Assembly: GCA_021202555.1 (NCBI GenBank)
Contig: JAJQCT010000010.1
Location: forward strand, 62,001-126,000
Length of the DNA stretch: 64,000 nt
Reading direction: 5' to 3'
Source of the DNA: Clostridiales bacterium
Lineage (GTDB): Bacteria; Bacillota; Clostridia; Oscillospirales; CAG-272
The notes under the pieces were generated by a model that worked only from the letters and a program-made list of their open reading frames with translations, was not told where the DNA came from and ran no database searches. The translations under genes and the position numbers were made by a program. Each line of letters opens with the position of its first letter. Within the stretch, counting starts at the first letter, position 1. Below, piece after piece: positions 26,881 to 35,760 of this stretch.

Positions 26881-27849
26881 CTACTTATCCTTCTTTTTCT
26901 CCTCTTCCTTATCGTCATCCTTATTTTTGCCGCGCCGCCTGAAAATTTCATCCGTATCGGGCAGCTCGCGCAGACGCTGGAGCAAATCACCGAATTCGCG
27001 CGATTTTGCCGACGGGCTTCTCGAAAGCAGCGACATCATGCTCTTCCTCTCGGGCTTGAGCGCCTCAAGCCTTGTCCTCAGCTCTGCGTTCGATTTCTTT
27101 ATATCTGACAAAAGCTCCGATACCTCGCCGAGAATCTTTCTTTCCTCGTCGGGAATACGTGCGTTAAATCTCTCGGCAAGTGCGTCCGAAAGCCTCGCGC
27201 TCTCGCGCCGCAGCGCGTCAAGTCCGAAGCCCGATTCCCATCCGAGCGAAACCTTCTCGCCGAGCTTCTCCGCCGCGAGCGTGAGCTTTCCCGTCATATC
27301 GACGCGCGAGCGCAGCGCCTCCAGCGTCGCCTTGAGCGAAAGCGCCGTCCTTGTGGAATGCACGAAATCGACGACAAAAAGCGCGGACAATACAGCCGAC
27401 AGCGGAATTGACAGAGGCGCGGGAATCCCGAACATAAGCTCCGCGACGGGAGGATGTATGACGTATACGAGCAGCACCGAAAATGCGCCCCACAAAAGCG
27501 TGACGGGAAGACAGACATATCCCTTGATATTGAGGGGATATTTCGTATAGTCCCAGTAGCGCACGGCAAAAAGCTTTTCCATCGTCAGTCCCGTCAGAAG
27601 CTCCATAATCATCGCGGCGGCGCCGCCGAAAATAAACGTGAGCGCGGGATTTCCGTCTGCGGGATACGACGCCGCGAGCATTAAATAGGCGCCGCAGCCG
27701 TAAATCGGCAGCCACGGTCCCGTTAAAAATCCGCTGTTGACGAATTTCCTCTCCCCGACGCTTTTGATGGCGCATTCCCATACCCAGCCGATAAAACAGT
27801 ATACGAAAAATATAAGTATGTATGTCGATGCGGTGTATAGATTTTCCAT
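26881..27849 (-). CDS. CmpB-type putative ABC transporter permease domain protein
   Basis: 322 aa. The N-terminal about 190 residues have five or so membrane segments with FFVYCFIGWVWECAIKS, GFLTGPWLPIYGCGA and LTGLTMEKLFAVRYWDY, the signature of the 'putative ABC transporter permease' (CmpB, formerly DUF1113) family. The C-terminal half is a cytoplasmic helical/coiled region rich in Glu, Leu and Arg, ending in a Lys/Asp/Glu tail. No ATPase partner lies next to it. The function is uncertain. Confidence 0.8.
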   Translation of the reverse strand: MENLYTASTYILIFFVYCFIGWVWECAIKSVGERKFVNSGFLTGPWLPIYGCGAYLMLAASYPADGNPALTFIFGGAAAMIMELLTGLTMEKLFAVRYWDYTKYPLNIKGYVCLPVTLLWGAFSVLLVYVIHPPVAELMFGIPAPLSIPLSAVLSALFVVDFVHSTRTALSLKATLEALRSRVDMTGKLTLAAEKLGEKVSLGWESGFGLDALRRESARLSDALAERFNARIPDEERKILGEVSELLSDIKKSNAELRTRLEALKPERKSMMSLLSRSPSAKSREFGDLLQRLRELPDTDEIFRRRGKNKDDDKEEEKKKDK

Positions 27850-27861
27850 GTGATTCTTTAC

Positions 27862-28005
27862 CTAATCGTTCTTGCTCTTGCAGAGCAGCAGTCCGATGAA
27901 AGGATTGTCAGCATCCTTATCCAACAGCACAACTATATGTTCCAGAGGAATTTGTGCAACAGCCTGCTGCACAAATTCAATGTCAGAAAAAGTCCTATGC
28001 TGCGC
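27862..28005 (-). pseudogene. remnant of a YhcG/DUF1016 (PDDEXK-type) nuclease gene
   Basis: In one minus frame, between stops at 28006-28008 and 27862-27864, reads ...FVQQAVAQIPLEHIVVLLDK immediately followed by DADNPFIGLLLCKSKND. In intact YhcG-family proteins the first block belongs to the N-terminal domain and the second to the end of the C-terminal nuclease domain, some 200 residues apart. This looks like a gene with its middle deleted. No start codon or ribosome site. Confidence 0.65.
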
Positions 28006-28045
28006 TTAGCGCTTTGCATTATGCGCCAAAAAATACTATCCTTCC

Positions 28046-29116
28046 CTATCCCGCAGATTCATCCTGTCTTGGAAGCGTCACCGTGAATTCGGAGCCTTTT
28101 CCGGGCGCGCTGACGACGGAAATGTCACCGCCGTAAATCGTCACGATTCGCTTGACAAGCGAAAGCCCCAGTCCGTTGCCCTCCGCCTTATGCGAGCTGT
28201 CGCCCTGATAAAATTTTTCAAATATGTGACTCTGCACCTCGGGCGTCATGCCGTCGCCGCTGTCCTTTACTGTGACTGCGACCTCACGCTCGTTCGCTTC
28301 AAGTCCGATTGTGATAGTCCCGCCCATGCTCGAATGCTTTATCGCGTTGTGAATCAGATTGTACCACACGCGCTCGAGAAATTGTCTGTTTCCGTGAAAT
28401 GTCACGCTCGGAATATCGATGTCAAATTCGATGTTCTTTGCCGACCACATATCCTCCAGCAAAAGCACAGTCTGCCGCAGCTCCTCATCGAGGCTGAAAT
28501 CCTCTGCGGGCGGGAGAGTGCTTCTGTTTTCAAGCTTCGAGAGCATTAAGACATTGCTTGAAAGGTCGGAGAGCTGGCGCGAATTTGCAATTATTCTTTC
28601 AACGTAGTACGCGCGGCGCTCGGGCGTCGTATTTTCATTCTGTAAAAGCGTCGCATACCCTTCAATCGACGCTATCGGCGTCTTGAATTCGTGCGACACA
28701 TTGTCAACGAAGTCGGAGCTGAGCGCCTCGATTTTGCCGAGAGATTCCGCCATTTTGTTAAACTGACGCGCCGTCTCGCCAATATCCTCAATCACAAAAT
28801 TCATCGGCATCCGCACGTCAAAATTCCCGTCCGACAGCTCATCGAAGCCCTCGCTTATTATTTTGAGCGGGCGTATAATAAGGTGACCGACAAAAAAAGC
28901 GACAGCCGAGCCGACAATAAAGCTCATTCCGAGCATAGGAAAGAGTATGAAATTGCGCAGATTGAACGGGTCTGTCTCAACCATGTCGGTGGCAAAGAGA
29001 ATGCGCCATGTCATAAGCATAATGCTCGTTACCGCGAACACGGTTATATATACCACGAGGGAAAAGTAAAGCCAGAGCCTTGATTTCGGCTTTTTTTGCT
29101 GCTTTCGCTTAGTCAA
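28046..29116 (-). CDS. sensor histidine kinase
   Basis: 356 aa. TM1 about 14-38, a very short outer loop, TM2 about 56-80, a HAMP domain (IRPLKIISEGFDELSDGNFD), HisKA with phospho-acceptor His142 in VSHEFKTPIAS, then HATPase with the N box NLIHNAIKHS, DSGDGM, F box and GNGLGLSLVKRI. The small extracytoplasmic loop suggests it senses the membrane or a partner rather than a large ligand. It overlaps the response regulator by 8 nt. Confidence 0.93.
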   Translation of the reverse strand: MTKRKQQKKPKSRLWLYFSLVVYITVFAVTSIMLMTWRILFATDMVETDPFNLRNFILFPMLGMSFIVGSAVAFFVGHLIIRPLKIISEGFDELSDGNFDVRMPMNFVIEDIGETARQFNKMAESLGKIEALSSDFVDNVSHEFKTPIASIEGYATLLQNENTTPERRAYYVERIIANSRQLSDLSSNVLMLSKLENRSTLPPAEDFSLDEELRQTVLLLEDMWSAKNIEFDIDIPSVTFHGNRQFLERVWYNLIHNAIKHSSMGGTITIGLEANEREVAVTVKDSGDGMTPEVQSHIFEKFYQGDSSHKAEGNGLGLSLVKRIVTIYGGDISVVSAPGKGSEFTVTLPRQDESAG

Positions 29117-29786
29117 CCTTTTTCACCGCCTTGTAGCCGAGCCCGCGCACCGTCACGATTTCAAAATCCCCGCATCCCTCAAATCTGTCGCGCAGCCTGT
29201 TTATGTGCGTGTTTATCGTCCTCTCGTCCGATTCCGTGTACATACCCCAGATTTCGTCCATAAGCTGCTGGCGCGTAAAGATTTTGTTCGGATACGAAAG
29301 GAGCTTATAGAGCAGATAAAATTCCTTTTGCGGAAGCGTCGATTCGACGCCGTTCACAGTCACCGTCATCGCGTCGTAGTCGAGAACCGTCGAGCCGACG
29401 GTGATTTTTTTCTCGCTTGAAATTTTCGCGCGGCGAAGAAGCGCCTCGACGCGCAGAATGAGCTCGCGCATATTGACGGGCTTGACCATGTAGTCGTCCG
29501 TGCCCGAGTGAAATCCGCGCTCCATGTCGTATATCTGATCCTTCGCCGTTACCATTAAAATCGGCAGCGTGTATTTTGAGCGGCGAAGCTCCTCCGTAAG
29601 CTCGTAGCCGTTCATGCGCGGCATCATTATGTCTGCGATTATGAGGTCGATGTATTCGCGGTCCATGACGTCGAGAGCCTCCTCGCCGTCGGCGGCGGGG
29701 AATGCTTTGTAGCCGTTCTGCTCAAGCACCGTGCAGAAAAGCTCTCTCATATCGGCGTTGTCCTCCGCCACAAGAATATTGAACAT
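29109..29786 (-). CDS. OmpR/PhoB-family response regulator
   Basis: 225 aa from the ATG at 29786 (MFNILVAEDNADMRELF), which has GGAGG 5 nt upstream. The receiver has acidic residues EDN, phospho-acceptor Asp52 in DLIIADIMMPRMNG, T and K in MVTAKD and VKPVN. The winged helix ends NTHINRLRDRFEG ... TVRGLGYKAV. It is paired with the overlapping kinase and is likely autoregulated through the direct repeats at 29844-29860. Confidence 0.94.
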   Translation of the reverse strand: MFNILVAEDNADMRELFCTVLEQNGYKAFPAADGEEALDVMDREYIDLIIADIMMPRMNGYELTEELRRSKYTLPILMVTAKDQIYDMERGFHSGTDDYMVKPVNMRELILRVEALLRRAKISSEKKITVGSTVLDYDAMTVTVNGVESTLPQKEFYLLYKLLSYPNKIFTRQQLMDEIWGMYTESDERTINTHINRLRDRFEGCGDFEIVTVRGLGYKAVKKVD

Positions 29787-29843
29787 GACGTCCTCCATAC
29801 GAAAATGCAGTTTATATTTATATATAATATGATAGCCGTATAA

Positions 29844-29860
29844 GGTAACGCGAAGGTAAA
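29844..29860. promoter_or_regulatory. candidate PhoB/OmpR-type operator
   Basis: Two direct copies of GGTAA with an 11-bp period (29844 and 29855), about 58 bp upstream of the response regulator start and just upstream of a TATTATATATAAA region usable as a -10. An 11-bp period is typical of tandem winged-helix response regulator binding. Confidence 0.5.
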
Positions 29861-29897
29861 CTTTTCAGAGAAAATTTCAAAATATTGAAAGATGCTA

Positions 29898-30692
29898 CTA
29901 CACAAAATAATTGAGATATATCATCGACACTCCGAGTATTGTCAGTATCACGCCGGTGACGCGCCCGACTGTTTTACCCGAAACACGGTTCGCGAAGCGC
30001 GCGGATATGAGAGATGCCGCAGTCGCGGTTGCCATCGAGATTACGAGAACGTCCCAGCGCTCGAGTATGATTGCCGGATGGATAACGGAATGGCTGACAA
30101 ATCCGATAAGAGCCGTGAACGTCATGATAAACGTACTTGTTCCGACGGCAGTTTTGAGGTCGTAGCCGAGAAAGACCGTGAATACGACGAGCATCATCAT
30201 CCCGCCGCCTGTGCCGACAAAGCCCGTACCAAAGCCTATCGTTATGCCGAAGAAAACCGACACGGCGATTTCCTTTGCGGAAAGCTTCGCGTCCGCGGCA
30301 TCGGAGCCGCCCTTCGACGTATCCGGCTTGACTAAAAAGCGTATGCCGATACAAAGCGTTAAAATCAGCGTGAATCCGCCGAGAACGACATTACCGACAA
30401 TGTAGGCGGCGTAGCTGCCGACGGCGGAAAGGGAGATGATGCACGCCATCATCACCCACCCGTGACGCAGGTCGATATTTTTGTTTTTCGCGTAAACGAA
30501 CGAGGTGACGGCGGAGCCGAAAATATCTGACGCGAGCGCGATTGCTGTCGCCTGATACGCGCCGTATTCGCCGCCGAACGACGGGCAAAGCACAATCAGA
30601 ATCGGAACCATGACGGTTGCAGCCGAAAGTCCCGCAAGCCCAGTGCCGACGCCTGCCCCGAGCGCCGCTATGATATAAAAGACGTATTCCAT
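29898..30692 (-). CDS. TSUP-family transporter (sulfite exporter TauE/SafE-like)
   Basis: 264 aa, about eight hydrophobic segments in two halves. The family signatures GAGVGTGLAGLSAATVMVPI and, in the second half, GITIGFGTGFVGTGGGMMML are present. Proposed role: export or uptake of small organosulfur or sulfite anions; the substrate is not readable. It starts 4 bp after the DUF1836 gene, so the two are co-transcribed. Confidence 0.85.
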   Translation of the reverse strand: MEYVFYIIAALGAGVGTGLAGLSAATVMVPILIVLCPSFGGEYGAYQATAIALASDIFGSAVTSFVYAKNKNIDLRHGWVMMACIISLSAVGSYAAYIVGNVVLGGFTLILTLCIGIRFLVKPDTSKGGSDAADAKLSAKEIAVSVFFGITIGFGTGFVGTGGGMMMLVVFTVFLGYDLKTAVGTSTFIMTFTALIGFVSHSVIHPAIILERWDVLVISMATATAASLISARFANRVSGKTVGRVTGVILTILGVSMIYLNYFV

Positions 30693-30696
30693 CCCG

Positions 30697-31278
30697 TTAT
30701 TCGGGAAGCGCGTCGTAAAGACTGTCGGCGCGCGATATAATCAGCGAGGCGCAATACGACGTGATTATAACCTCAAGCGCCGAGTAAATCCGCTCATATG
30801 CGTTCGGAACGCTCGGATTCACGTCGTTTTTGTCAACGACCGCGCAAATCCTTTCGCGAAGCGGGCAGCTCCCATCCGCATCGCTTTCAATGCTGTCGAT
30901 TATCCGGCAGATATAATCGTAAAGCTTTGATTCGGGGATAATATCGTCCTCCGTACTCACAAGCTCGCCGTTTATATACGAGAGCAGGAACGATATTTTT
31001 GAAAGCTGCATTGAGCCGCGCAGCATATTGATAATCAGAATCCGCGCGAAGGTGTCGATTGGGTACTGCTTATGCACTGTGTTCATTATCCACCCGCGCT
31101 TTACCCAGTTCTGAAGCGTCGAGCCGTCAATCCCGCATACAGTCCTTATCTGCGAAAGCGGAACTCCGTCGCGCAGAAAATAAACCTTTTTGAGAAAATC
31201 AAGCCCCGTCGCGCCGTCCATATCGTCCTTTTTCATCACCGTTCCGGGTATAAAGTCGTTCTTGATGTCAAAATACAT
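30697..31278 (-). CDS. DUF1836 protein, MerR-like DNA-binding candidate
   Basis: 193 aa from the ATG at 31278 (MYFDIKNDFIPG), which has GGGGGA upstream. The N-terminal part has a helix-turn-helix-like segment (VPLSQIRTVCGIDGSTLQNW, then VKRGWI) that fits the DUF1836 family of predicted MerR-like regulators, plus RILIINMLRGSMQLSKISFL. It may regulate the adjacent transporter; that is inference from context. Confidence 0.75.
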   Translation of the reverse strand: MYFDIKNDFIPGTVMKKDDMDGATGLDFLKKVYFLRDGVPLSQIRTVCGIDGSTLQNWVKRGWIMNTVHKQYPIDTFARILIINMLRGSMQLSKISFLLSYINGELVSTEDDIIPESKLYDYICRIIDSIESDADGSCPLRERICAVVDKNDVNPSVPNAYERIYSALEVIITSYCASLIISRADSLYDALPE

Positions 31279-31362
31279 TGTCGTCCCCCATAAATTCCGC
31301 ACCCTGCGGCGCGTTTGAAATAAATACTATACTGTAATTGAGCGCTATACCGTGAAACACCG

Positions 31363-34002
31363 TCATTTTTTGCCTCCGTTTCCCCTGCGGCGCAGGGATG
31401 CGGCAAATTTAACGATTTCCGTTATCAGAAGCGGCAGCAAAATGAGCATAAGTCCGATAAGGTAGAGCGATACCGGCAGATACACAAGCCCGAACGCCTT
31501 CCCGACGGGCGTGAAAAGCACAAGCGCCATCAGAGCTGTCGACAAAAGCGCCGCCGAATTGAGATTTTTGTTCGTGAAAACGCCTATTCTGAAAAGCGAT
31601 TTGCCCGATCTCATGTTGAACGCCTCGATTATCTGCGTGAGCGCAAGCACCATAAACGCAAGCGTCTGACCGCCCGCAAGCGTTCCCGTCCCGCTCTCGC
31701 CGATGTAAAACGCTATAAGCGCAAGCGCTCCTATCATCACGCCGCGAAGCGCGGTTATAATCCCGAAGCCGTTTGCGAAAATCCCCTCGTCCTTCGGGCG
31801 CGGCGCCTCGTCCATCACATCGTCCTCAAGCGGCTCGATGCCGAGAGCAACGGCGGGAAGACCGTCCGTCACGAGATTTATCCACAAAAGCTGCGTTGAG
31901 ATGAGCGGCGTTTTATGCCAGAGAAGCATTGCGAAAAATACGGTTATAATCTCGCCTATATTCGTGCCGAGAAGATACCCGACGACCTTTTTGATATTCG
32001 AGTAAATTCCGCGTCCCTCGCGCACAGCGTCAACAATCGTCGCGAAATTGTCATCCGTCAGGGTCATGTCGGCGGCGCCCTTGGCGACGTCAGTTCCCGT
32101 AATTCCCATAGCGCATCCGATGTCGGCGGCTTTGAGCGCGGGCGCGTCGTTCACGCCGTCGCCCGTCATCGAGACTATCTGTCCTCGCCGCTGCCACGAC
32201 TTGACTATGCGGATTTTATTTTCGGGCGAGACGCGCGCGTAAACGGAAATATCCTCTACACATTCGTCAAGCTCGCTGTCCGTCATCGCATCGACCTCGG
32301 CTCCCGTCACCGCTCTGTCGCCGTCGCGGAATATTCCGATGTCCTTCGCTATCGCCCTCGCCGTGACTATATGGTCGCCCGTTATCATTACGGGGCGAAT
32401 CCCCGCGTGGCGGCAAAGCGCCACCGCCTCCCGCGCCTCGGGGCGCGGCGGGTCTATCATTCCGAGAAGCCCCGCGAACGTCAGCCCCGATTCAAGCTCC
32501 TTTGGCGTCGGCACCTCGGGTACGCTCTCAATTTCCTTATACGCGACGGCAAGCACTCTCAGCGCCTCCTCGCTCATCGCATTTGTGACCTCCTCGGCTT
32601 TTTTCATGTCACCGAGTACGCAGCGCTGCTCCATGACGTCAAACGCGCCCTTTACTATAACGATATTTTTGCCGTCAATTCTGTTTACCGTCGTCATGAG
32701 CTTTCTGTCGGAATCAAACGGAATCTCGCAAAGACGCGGATATTTCTCGTTCAGCGCGTCCTTTTCCATGCCGCGCATATGCGCCGCGTACACAATTGAG
32801 GTTTCGGTCGGGTCGCCCACATGAACAGCCTCTCCGTCGTGAAACGACACGGAGCCGTTGCTGCAAAGCGTTCCGAGCATTAAAAGACGCGATATGCCTC
32901 CGTCCTCACCGGTGTCACCGTTGCCGTCAATGTCTGCAGTCTCACCGCCGTCAATATAAGCCTTTTTGAGAACCATTCTGTTCTGCGTGAGCGTTCCCGT
33001 CTTGTCGGAGCATATAACCGACGCGCCGCCGAGCGTCTCGACTGCGGGAAGGCGGCGGATTATGGCGTTTTTCTTCACCATGCGCTGAACGCCTATCGAG
33101 AGGATGACAGTCACCGTCGCGGGAAGCCCCTCGGGGATTGCGGATACGGCGAGCGACACTGCCGTCATGAAAATTTCAATCGGCTCGATGTCGTTCATGA
33201 CGCCGATTACAAAAATCACGGCGCAGATTACAAGCGCTGCCGCGCCGAGAATTTTTCCAAGCCCCGCGAGCTTTTTCTGAAGCGGCGTTTCGTCCTCGGT
33301 CTCACCCTCGAGAAGATTGGCGATTCTGCCCATTTCGGTGTCCATTCCCGTGGCTGTCACGACGGCTCTCGCCGTGCCGTATGAGACGGAGCAGCCCGAG
33401 AACACCATATTCACGCGGTCGCCGAGAGGGGTTTTTTCGTCACCGACGAAATCCGCGTCCTTCTCTGATGGCACGGATTCGCCCGTGAGCGCCGATTCCT
33501 CGCATTTGAGGCTCGACGAGTGAAGAATCCTCGCGTCGGCAGGCACAAAATCACCCACCTCAAGGTTGATTATATCACCCGGCACAAGGTCAGTGGCGTC
33601 TATGATCTGCTCCTCGCCGTCCCTTATCACGCGGGCGTGAGGCGCCGACATATTTTTGAGCGCTTCGAGCGCGCGTTCCGCCTTGCTCTCCTGCATTACG
33701 CCTATGACCGCGTTCGCGACGACGACAAGAAGAATCAGTATAGGCTCGAAAAATTCCTCCGGCTCGCCCTCATAGCAGGCGATTACGAACGAAATTACCG
33801 CCGCCGCCAGCAAAATGAGTATCATCGCGTCGCGAAACTGCGCGAAAAAGCGCGCCGGCAGCGATTTCTTTTTCTTTTCGCGAAGCTTGTTTTCGCCGTA
33901 TTTTTCGCGCCTTGACCTCGCTTCCTCCGAGGAAAGTCCACGGGAGGGGTCGCTTTTCAGCTCCTCTGTAGCCTCGCTCTGAGTTTTATCGTAATAAATC
34001 AT
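31363..34002 (-). CDS. calcium-type cation-translocating P-type ATPase
   Basis: 879 aa. Order: N-terminal cation ATPase domain, TM1-2, actuator loop with LTGESVPSEKD, TM4 with the ion-site motif AVSAIPEGLPATVTV, phosphorylation site DKTGTLTQNRM, nucleotide domain, MTGDGVNDAPAL hinge and C-terminal membrane domain with NIGEIITVFFAML and LLWINLVTDGLPAVALG. The PEGL motif and TM5/TM6 residues fit the type II Ca2+ pumps (PMCA/SERCA-like). Mg2+ or Mn2+ transport cannot be excluded. Single gene. Confidence 0.9.
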   Translation of the reverse strand: MIYYDKTQSEATEELKSDPSRGLSSEEARSRREKYGENKLREKKKKSLPARFFAQFRDAMILILLAAAVISFVIACYEGEPEEFFEPILILLVVVANAVIGVMQESKAERALEALKNMSAPHARVIRDGEEQIIDATDLVPGDIINLEVGDFVPADARILHSSSLKCEESALTGESVPSEKDADFVGDEKTPLGDRVNMVFSGCSVSYGTARAVVTATGMDTEMGRIANLLEGETEDETPLQKKLAGLGKILGAAALVICAVIFVIGVMNDIEPIEIFMTAVSLAVSAIPEGLPATVTVILSIGVQRMVKKNAIIRRLPAVETLGGASVICSDKTGTLTQNRMVLKKAYIDGGETADIDGNGDTGEDGGISRLLMLGTLCSNGSVSFHDGEAVHVGDPTETSIVYAAHMRGMEKDALNEKYPRLCEIPFDSDRKLMTTVNRIDGKNIVIVKGAFDVMEQRCVLGDMKKAEEVTNAMSEEALRVLAVAYKEIESVPEVPTPKELESGLTFAGLLGMIDPPRPEAREAVALCRHAGIRPVMITGDHIVTARAIAKDIGIFRDGDRAVTGAEVDAMTDSELDECVEDISVYARVSPENKIRIVKSWQRRGQIVSMTGDGVNDAPALKAADIGCAMGITGTDVAKGAADMTLTDDNFATIVDAVREGRGIYSNIKKVVGYLLGTNIGEIITVFFAMLLWHKTPLISTQLLWINLVTDGLPAVALGIEPLEDDVMDEAPRPKDEGIFANGFGIITALRGVMIGALALIAFYIGESGTGTLAGGQTLAFMVLALTQIIEAFNMRSGKSLFRIGVFTNKNLNSAALLSTALMALVLFTPVGKAFGLVYLPVSLYLIGLMLILLPLLITEIVKFAASLRRRGNGGKK

Positions 34003-34181
34003 TTATCTTAGTCAGATACCTCCCCTGAGCACCCGCTCATTCGTCATTTTCGTTCTTAATACATGACTTTCGCGTTAGCGAAAGTTTCCTTTTGTTCGGA
34101 ATTGTGTCCGGTTCCGCGTAGCGGAATCGTCGCACACCCTTTTGTGCGACGAAGGACACAAAACGTGAAGTTTGAAAGATT
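34003..34181. repeat. cluster of inverted repeats between oadG-like gene and ATPase gene
   Basis: Three hairpins: ACTTTCGC-GTTA-GCGAAAGT at about 34068-34087, TTCCGC-GTA-GCGGAA and GTCGCACA-CCCTT-TTGTGCGAC, with the last two nested inside a TGTGTCC ... GGACACA pair. Followed by the palindrome at 34168-34192. No gene is seen. Confidence 0.65.
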
Positions 34182-34192
34182 TTATCTTTCAA
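34168..34192 (-). terminator. palindrome overlapping the oadG-like stop
   Basis: GTTTGAAAGAT-AAA-ATCTTTCAAAC on the minus strand. The last codons (Phe-Glu-Arg-stop) form one arm. It lacks a long T run, so it is a weak terminator candidate or an mRNA 3' end hairpin. Confidence 0.5.
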
Positions 34193-34430
34193 ACTTTTTC
34201 TTTGCGGGAAAGAGCTTGTCGCAGAGCGTCGTCGCTATGATAATGACAGCCATGACGACGAATATTCCGAGCATTCCGCGTCCCATATAGCCAAGAGTAT
34301 CGACAAATCCCGACGGGTTGAAGTAAAATCCCGACGTATCCTCTCCGACTGTTTCCGATATTTCCTCCGTCTCGGCGGCAGCCTCCTCCGCCTCGGCATA
34401 AATCAAAGCCTCGTCAAATCCATATTCCAT
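34182..34430 (-). CDS. small membrane protein, gamma-like subunit of a Na+-pump decarboxylase
   Basis: 82 aa. The N-terminal half is acidic (AEAEEAAAETEEISETVGED) and the C-terminal half has one membrane helix (MGRGMLGIFVVMAVIIIATT) ending in a basic stretch. The MGxGMLGIFVV pattern and its place 33 bp downstream of the beta subunit gene suggest an OadG-like gamma or assembly subunit. No alpha or biotin-carrier gene is in the window. Confidence 0.65.
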   Translation of the reverse strand: MEYGFDEALIYAEAEEAAAETEEISETVGEDTSGFYFNPSGFVDTLGYMGRGMLGIFVVMAVIIIATTLCDKLFPAKKKFER

Positions 34431-34463
34431 ATTGTTGTAGTCTCCCTTTCGGATTTCAATTTA

Positions 34464-35558
34464 TCAGTGTATCATCGTCAGAATCAGACCGCCCGCTATG
34501 ACAGACGCAATCTGACCTGATGCGTTGACGCCCATCGCCTGCATTAAAATGAAGTTCTCGGGGTCCTCCTTGAGCGCCATTTTGTGAACGACGCGCCCCG
34601 ACATCGGGAACGCCGAAATTCCCGCGGCTCCTATCATCGGATTCACCTTTTTGCCCTCTTTGAGGAAGAGATTCATTATCTTCGCGAATATTACGCCGCC
34701 CGCCGTGTCGAAAATGAACGCGACAAGCCCGAGGGCGATTATGAGAAGCGTGTCAAACTGAAGGAATTTATCCGCCTGCATCTGAAGCGCTATCGTTATT
34801 CCGAGGAATACCGTTATCAGATTCGCAAGCACGTTCTGCACCGTGCCCGAAAGCGAATTCAAGACGCCGCACTCGCGTATGAGGTTGCCGAACATCAGAA
34901 ATCCCACAAGCGCGACAGAATCGGGCGCGACGATTCCGGCTATTATCGTTATTACAATGGGGAATACGATTCGCGTCGTCTTTGAAACCTCATGGTCTAC
35001 GTACTGCATACGGATTTTGCGTTCCTTTTCCGTCGTCAGAAGCTTTATCACAGGCGGCTGTATTATCGGTACGAGTGCCATATACGAATACGCGGCTACC
35101 ATTATCGCGCCGAGATACTGCGAGCCGAGCTTCTGAGCCACGACAATCGAGGTGGGTCCGTCCGCTGCGCCTATAATTGCGATTGAAGCCGCATCGTTAA
35201 GACCGAAAAACATCGACGCCATAGAGAGCGTGAAAAATATGCCGAACTGCGCCGCCGCGCCGAAAAGCATCAGCTTCGGATTTGAGAGAAGCGGCGAAAA
35301 ATCGCACATCGCGCCGATACCGATAAAGAGTATCAGCGGGAAAAGCTCATTTGAGATTCCCGCGTCAAAAAGCGTCTGCAGCGGCTCAATCGCGCCCGAG
35401 GCGGGCAGATTGACAAGTATCGCGCCGAATCCCATCGGGAGCAGCAGCGACGGCTCCATGTCCTTTGCGATTGCAAGGTAAATCAAAACGCCCCCGATGC
35501 ACCACATGACAATCTCGCGCCATGTCGGCACATTCAGAAGCTCCGAAAAAAAGTCCAT
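34464..35558 (-). CDS. sodium-translocating decarboxylase, beta subunit
   Basis: Membrane subunit that couples decarboxylation of carboxybiotin to Na+ export (oxaloacetate, methylmalonyl-CoA or glutaconyl-CoA decarboxylase type). 364 aa from the ATG at 35558 (MDFFSELLNVPTWREIVMWC), about ten membrane segments, with the conserved GAADGPTSIVVAQKLG and the C-terminal MSGRVVHKMALKEDPENFIL. Which acid is decarboxylated cannot be told without the alpha subunit. Confidence 0.9.
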   Translation of the reverse strand: MDFFSELLNVPTWREIVMWCIGGVLIYLAIAKDMEPSLLLPMGFGAILVNLPASGAIEPLQTLFDAGISNELFPLILFIGIGAMCDFSPLLSNPKLMLFGAAAQFGIFFTLSMASMFFGLNDAASIAIIGAADGPTSIVVAQKLGSQYLGAIMVAAYSYMALVPIIQPPVIKLLTTEKERKIRMQYVDHEVSKTTRIVFPIVITIIAGIVAPDSVALVGFLMFGNLIRECGVLNSLSGTVQNVLANLITVFLGITIALQMQADKFLQFDTLLIIALGLVAFIFDTAGGVIFAKIMNLFLKEGKKVNPMIGAAGISAFPMSGRVVHKMALKEDPENFILMQAMGVNASGQIASVIAGGLILTMIH

Positions 35559-35618
35559 AACAAAAAAAATCCTTTCATTTTCCCGTCCCACGCCCCGCGC
35601 GGAGCTGACAATGGGTAT

Positions 35619-35647
35619 ATTTTAGCACACGGTTCCCCGATTGTCAA
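35619..35647 (-). promoter_or_regulatory. promoter of the decarboxylase beta operon
   Basis: Minus strand: TTGACA, 17-bp spacer, TAAAAT (extended by TGC). Confidence 0.8.
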
Positions 35648-35722
35648 TAGGCAATCGAATAATTTTTCTAAAAAATCGCGTGACTGCGAAAATGCCCCCG
35701 CGAAAAAATATAAAAATACCCC

Positions 35723-35751
35723 TTGACAAACGGCGGCGGCGGTTGTATAAT
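35723..35751 (+). promoter_or_regulatory. promoter of tRNA-Val
   Basis: TTGACA, 17-bp GC-rich spacer (AACGGCGGCGGCGGTTG), TATAAT, 9 bp before the tRNA. Confidence 0.88.
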
Positions 35752-35760
35752 ATAAAGCAC

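Noticed and set aside
27850..28086. 78-codon plus-strand frame between the CmpB-type gene and the kinase gene
   Set aside because: The opposite strand carries recognisable YhcG fragments and explains the region better.
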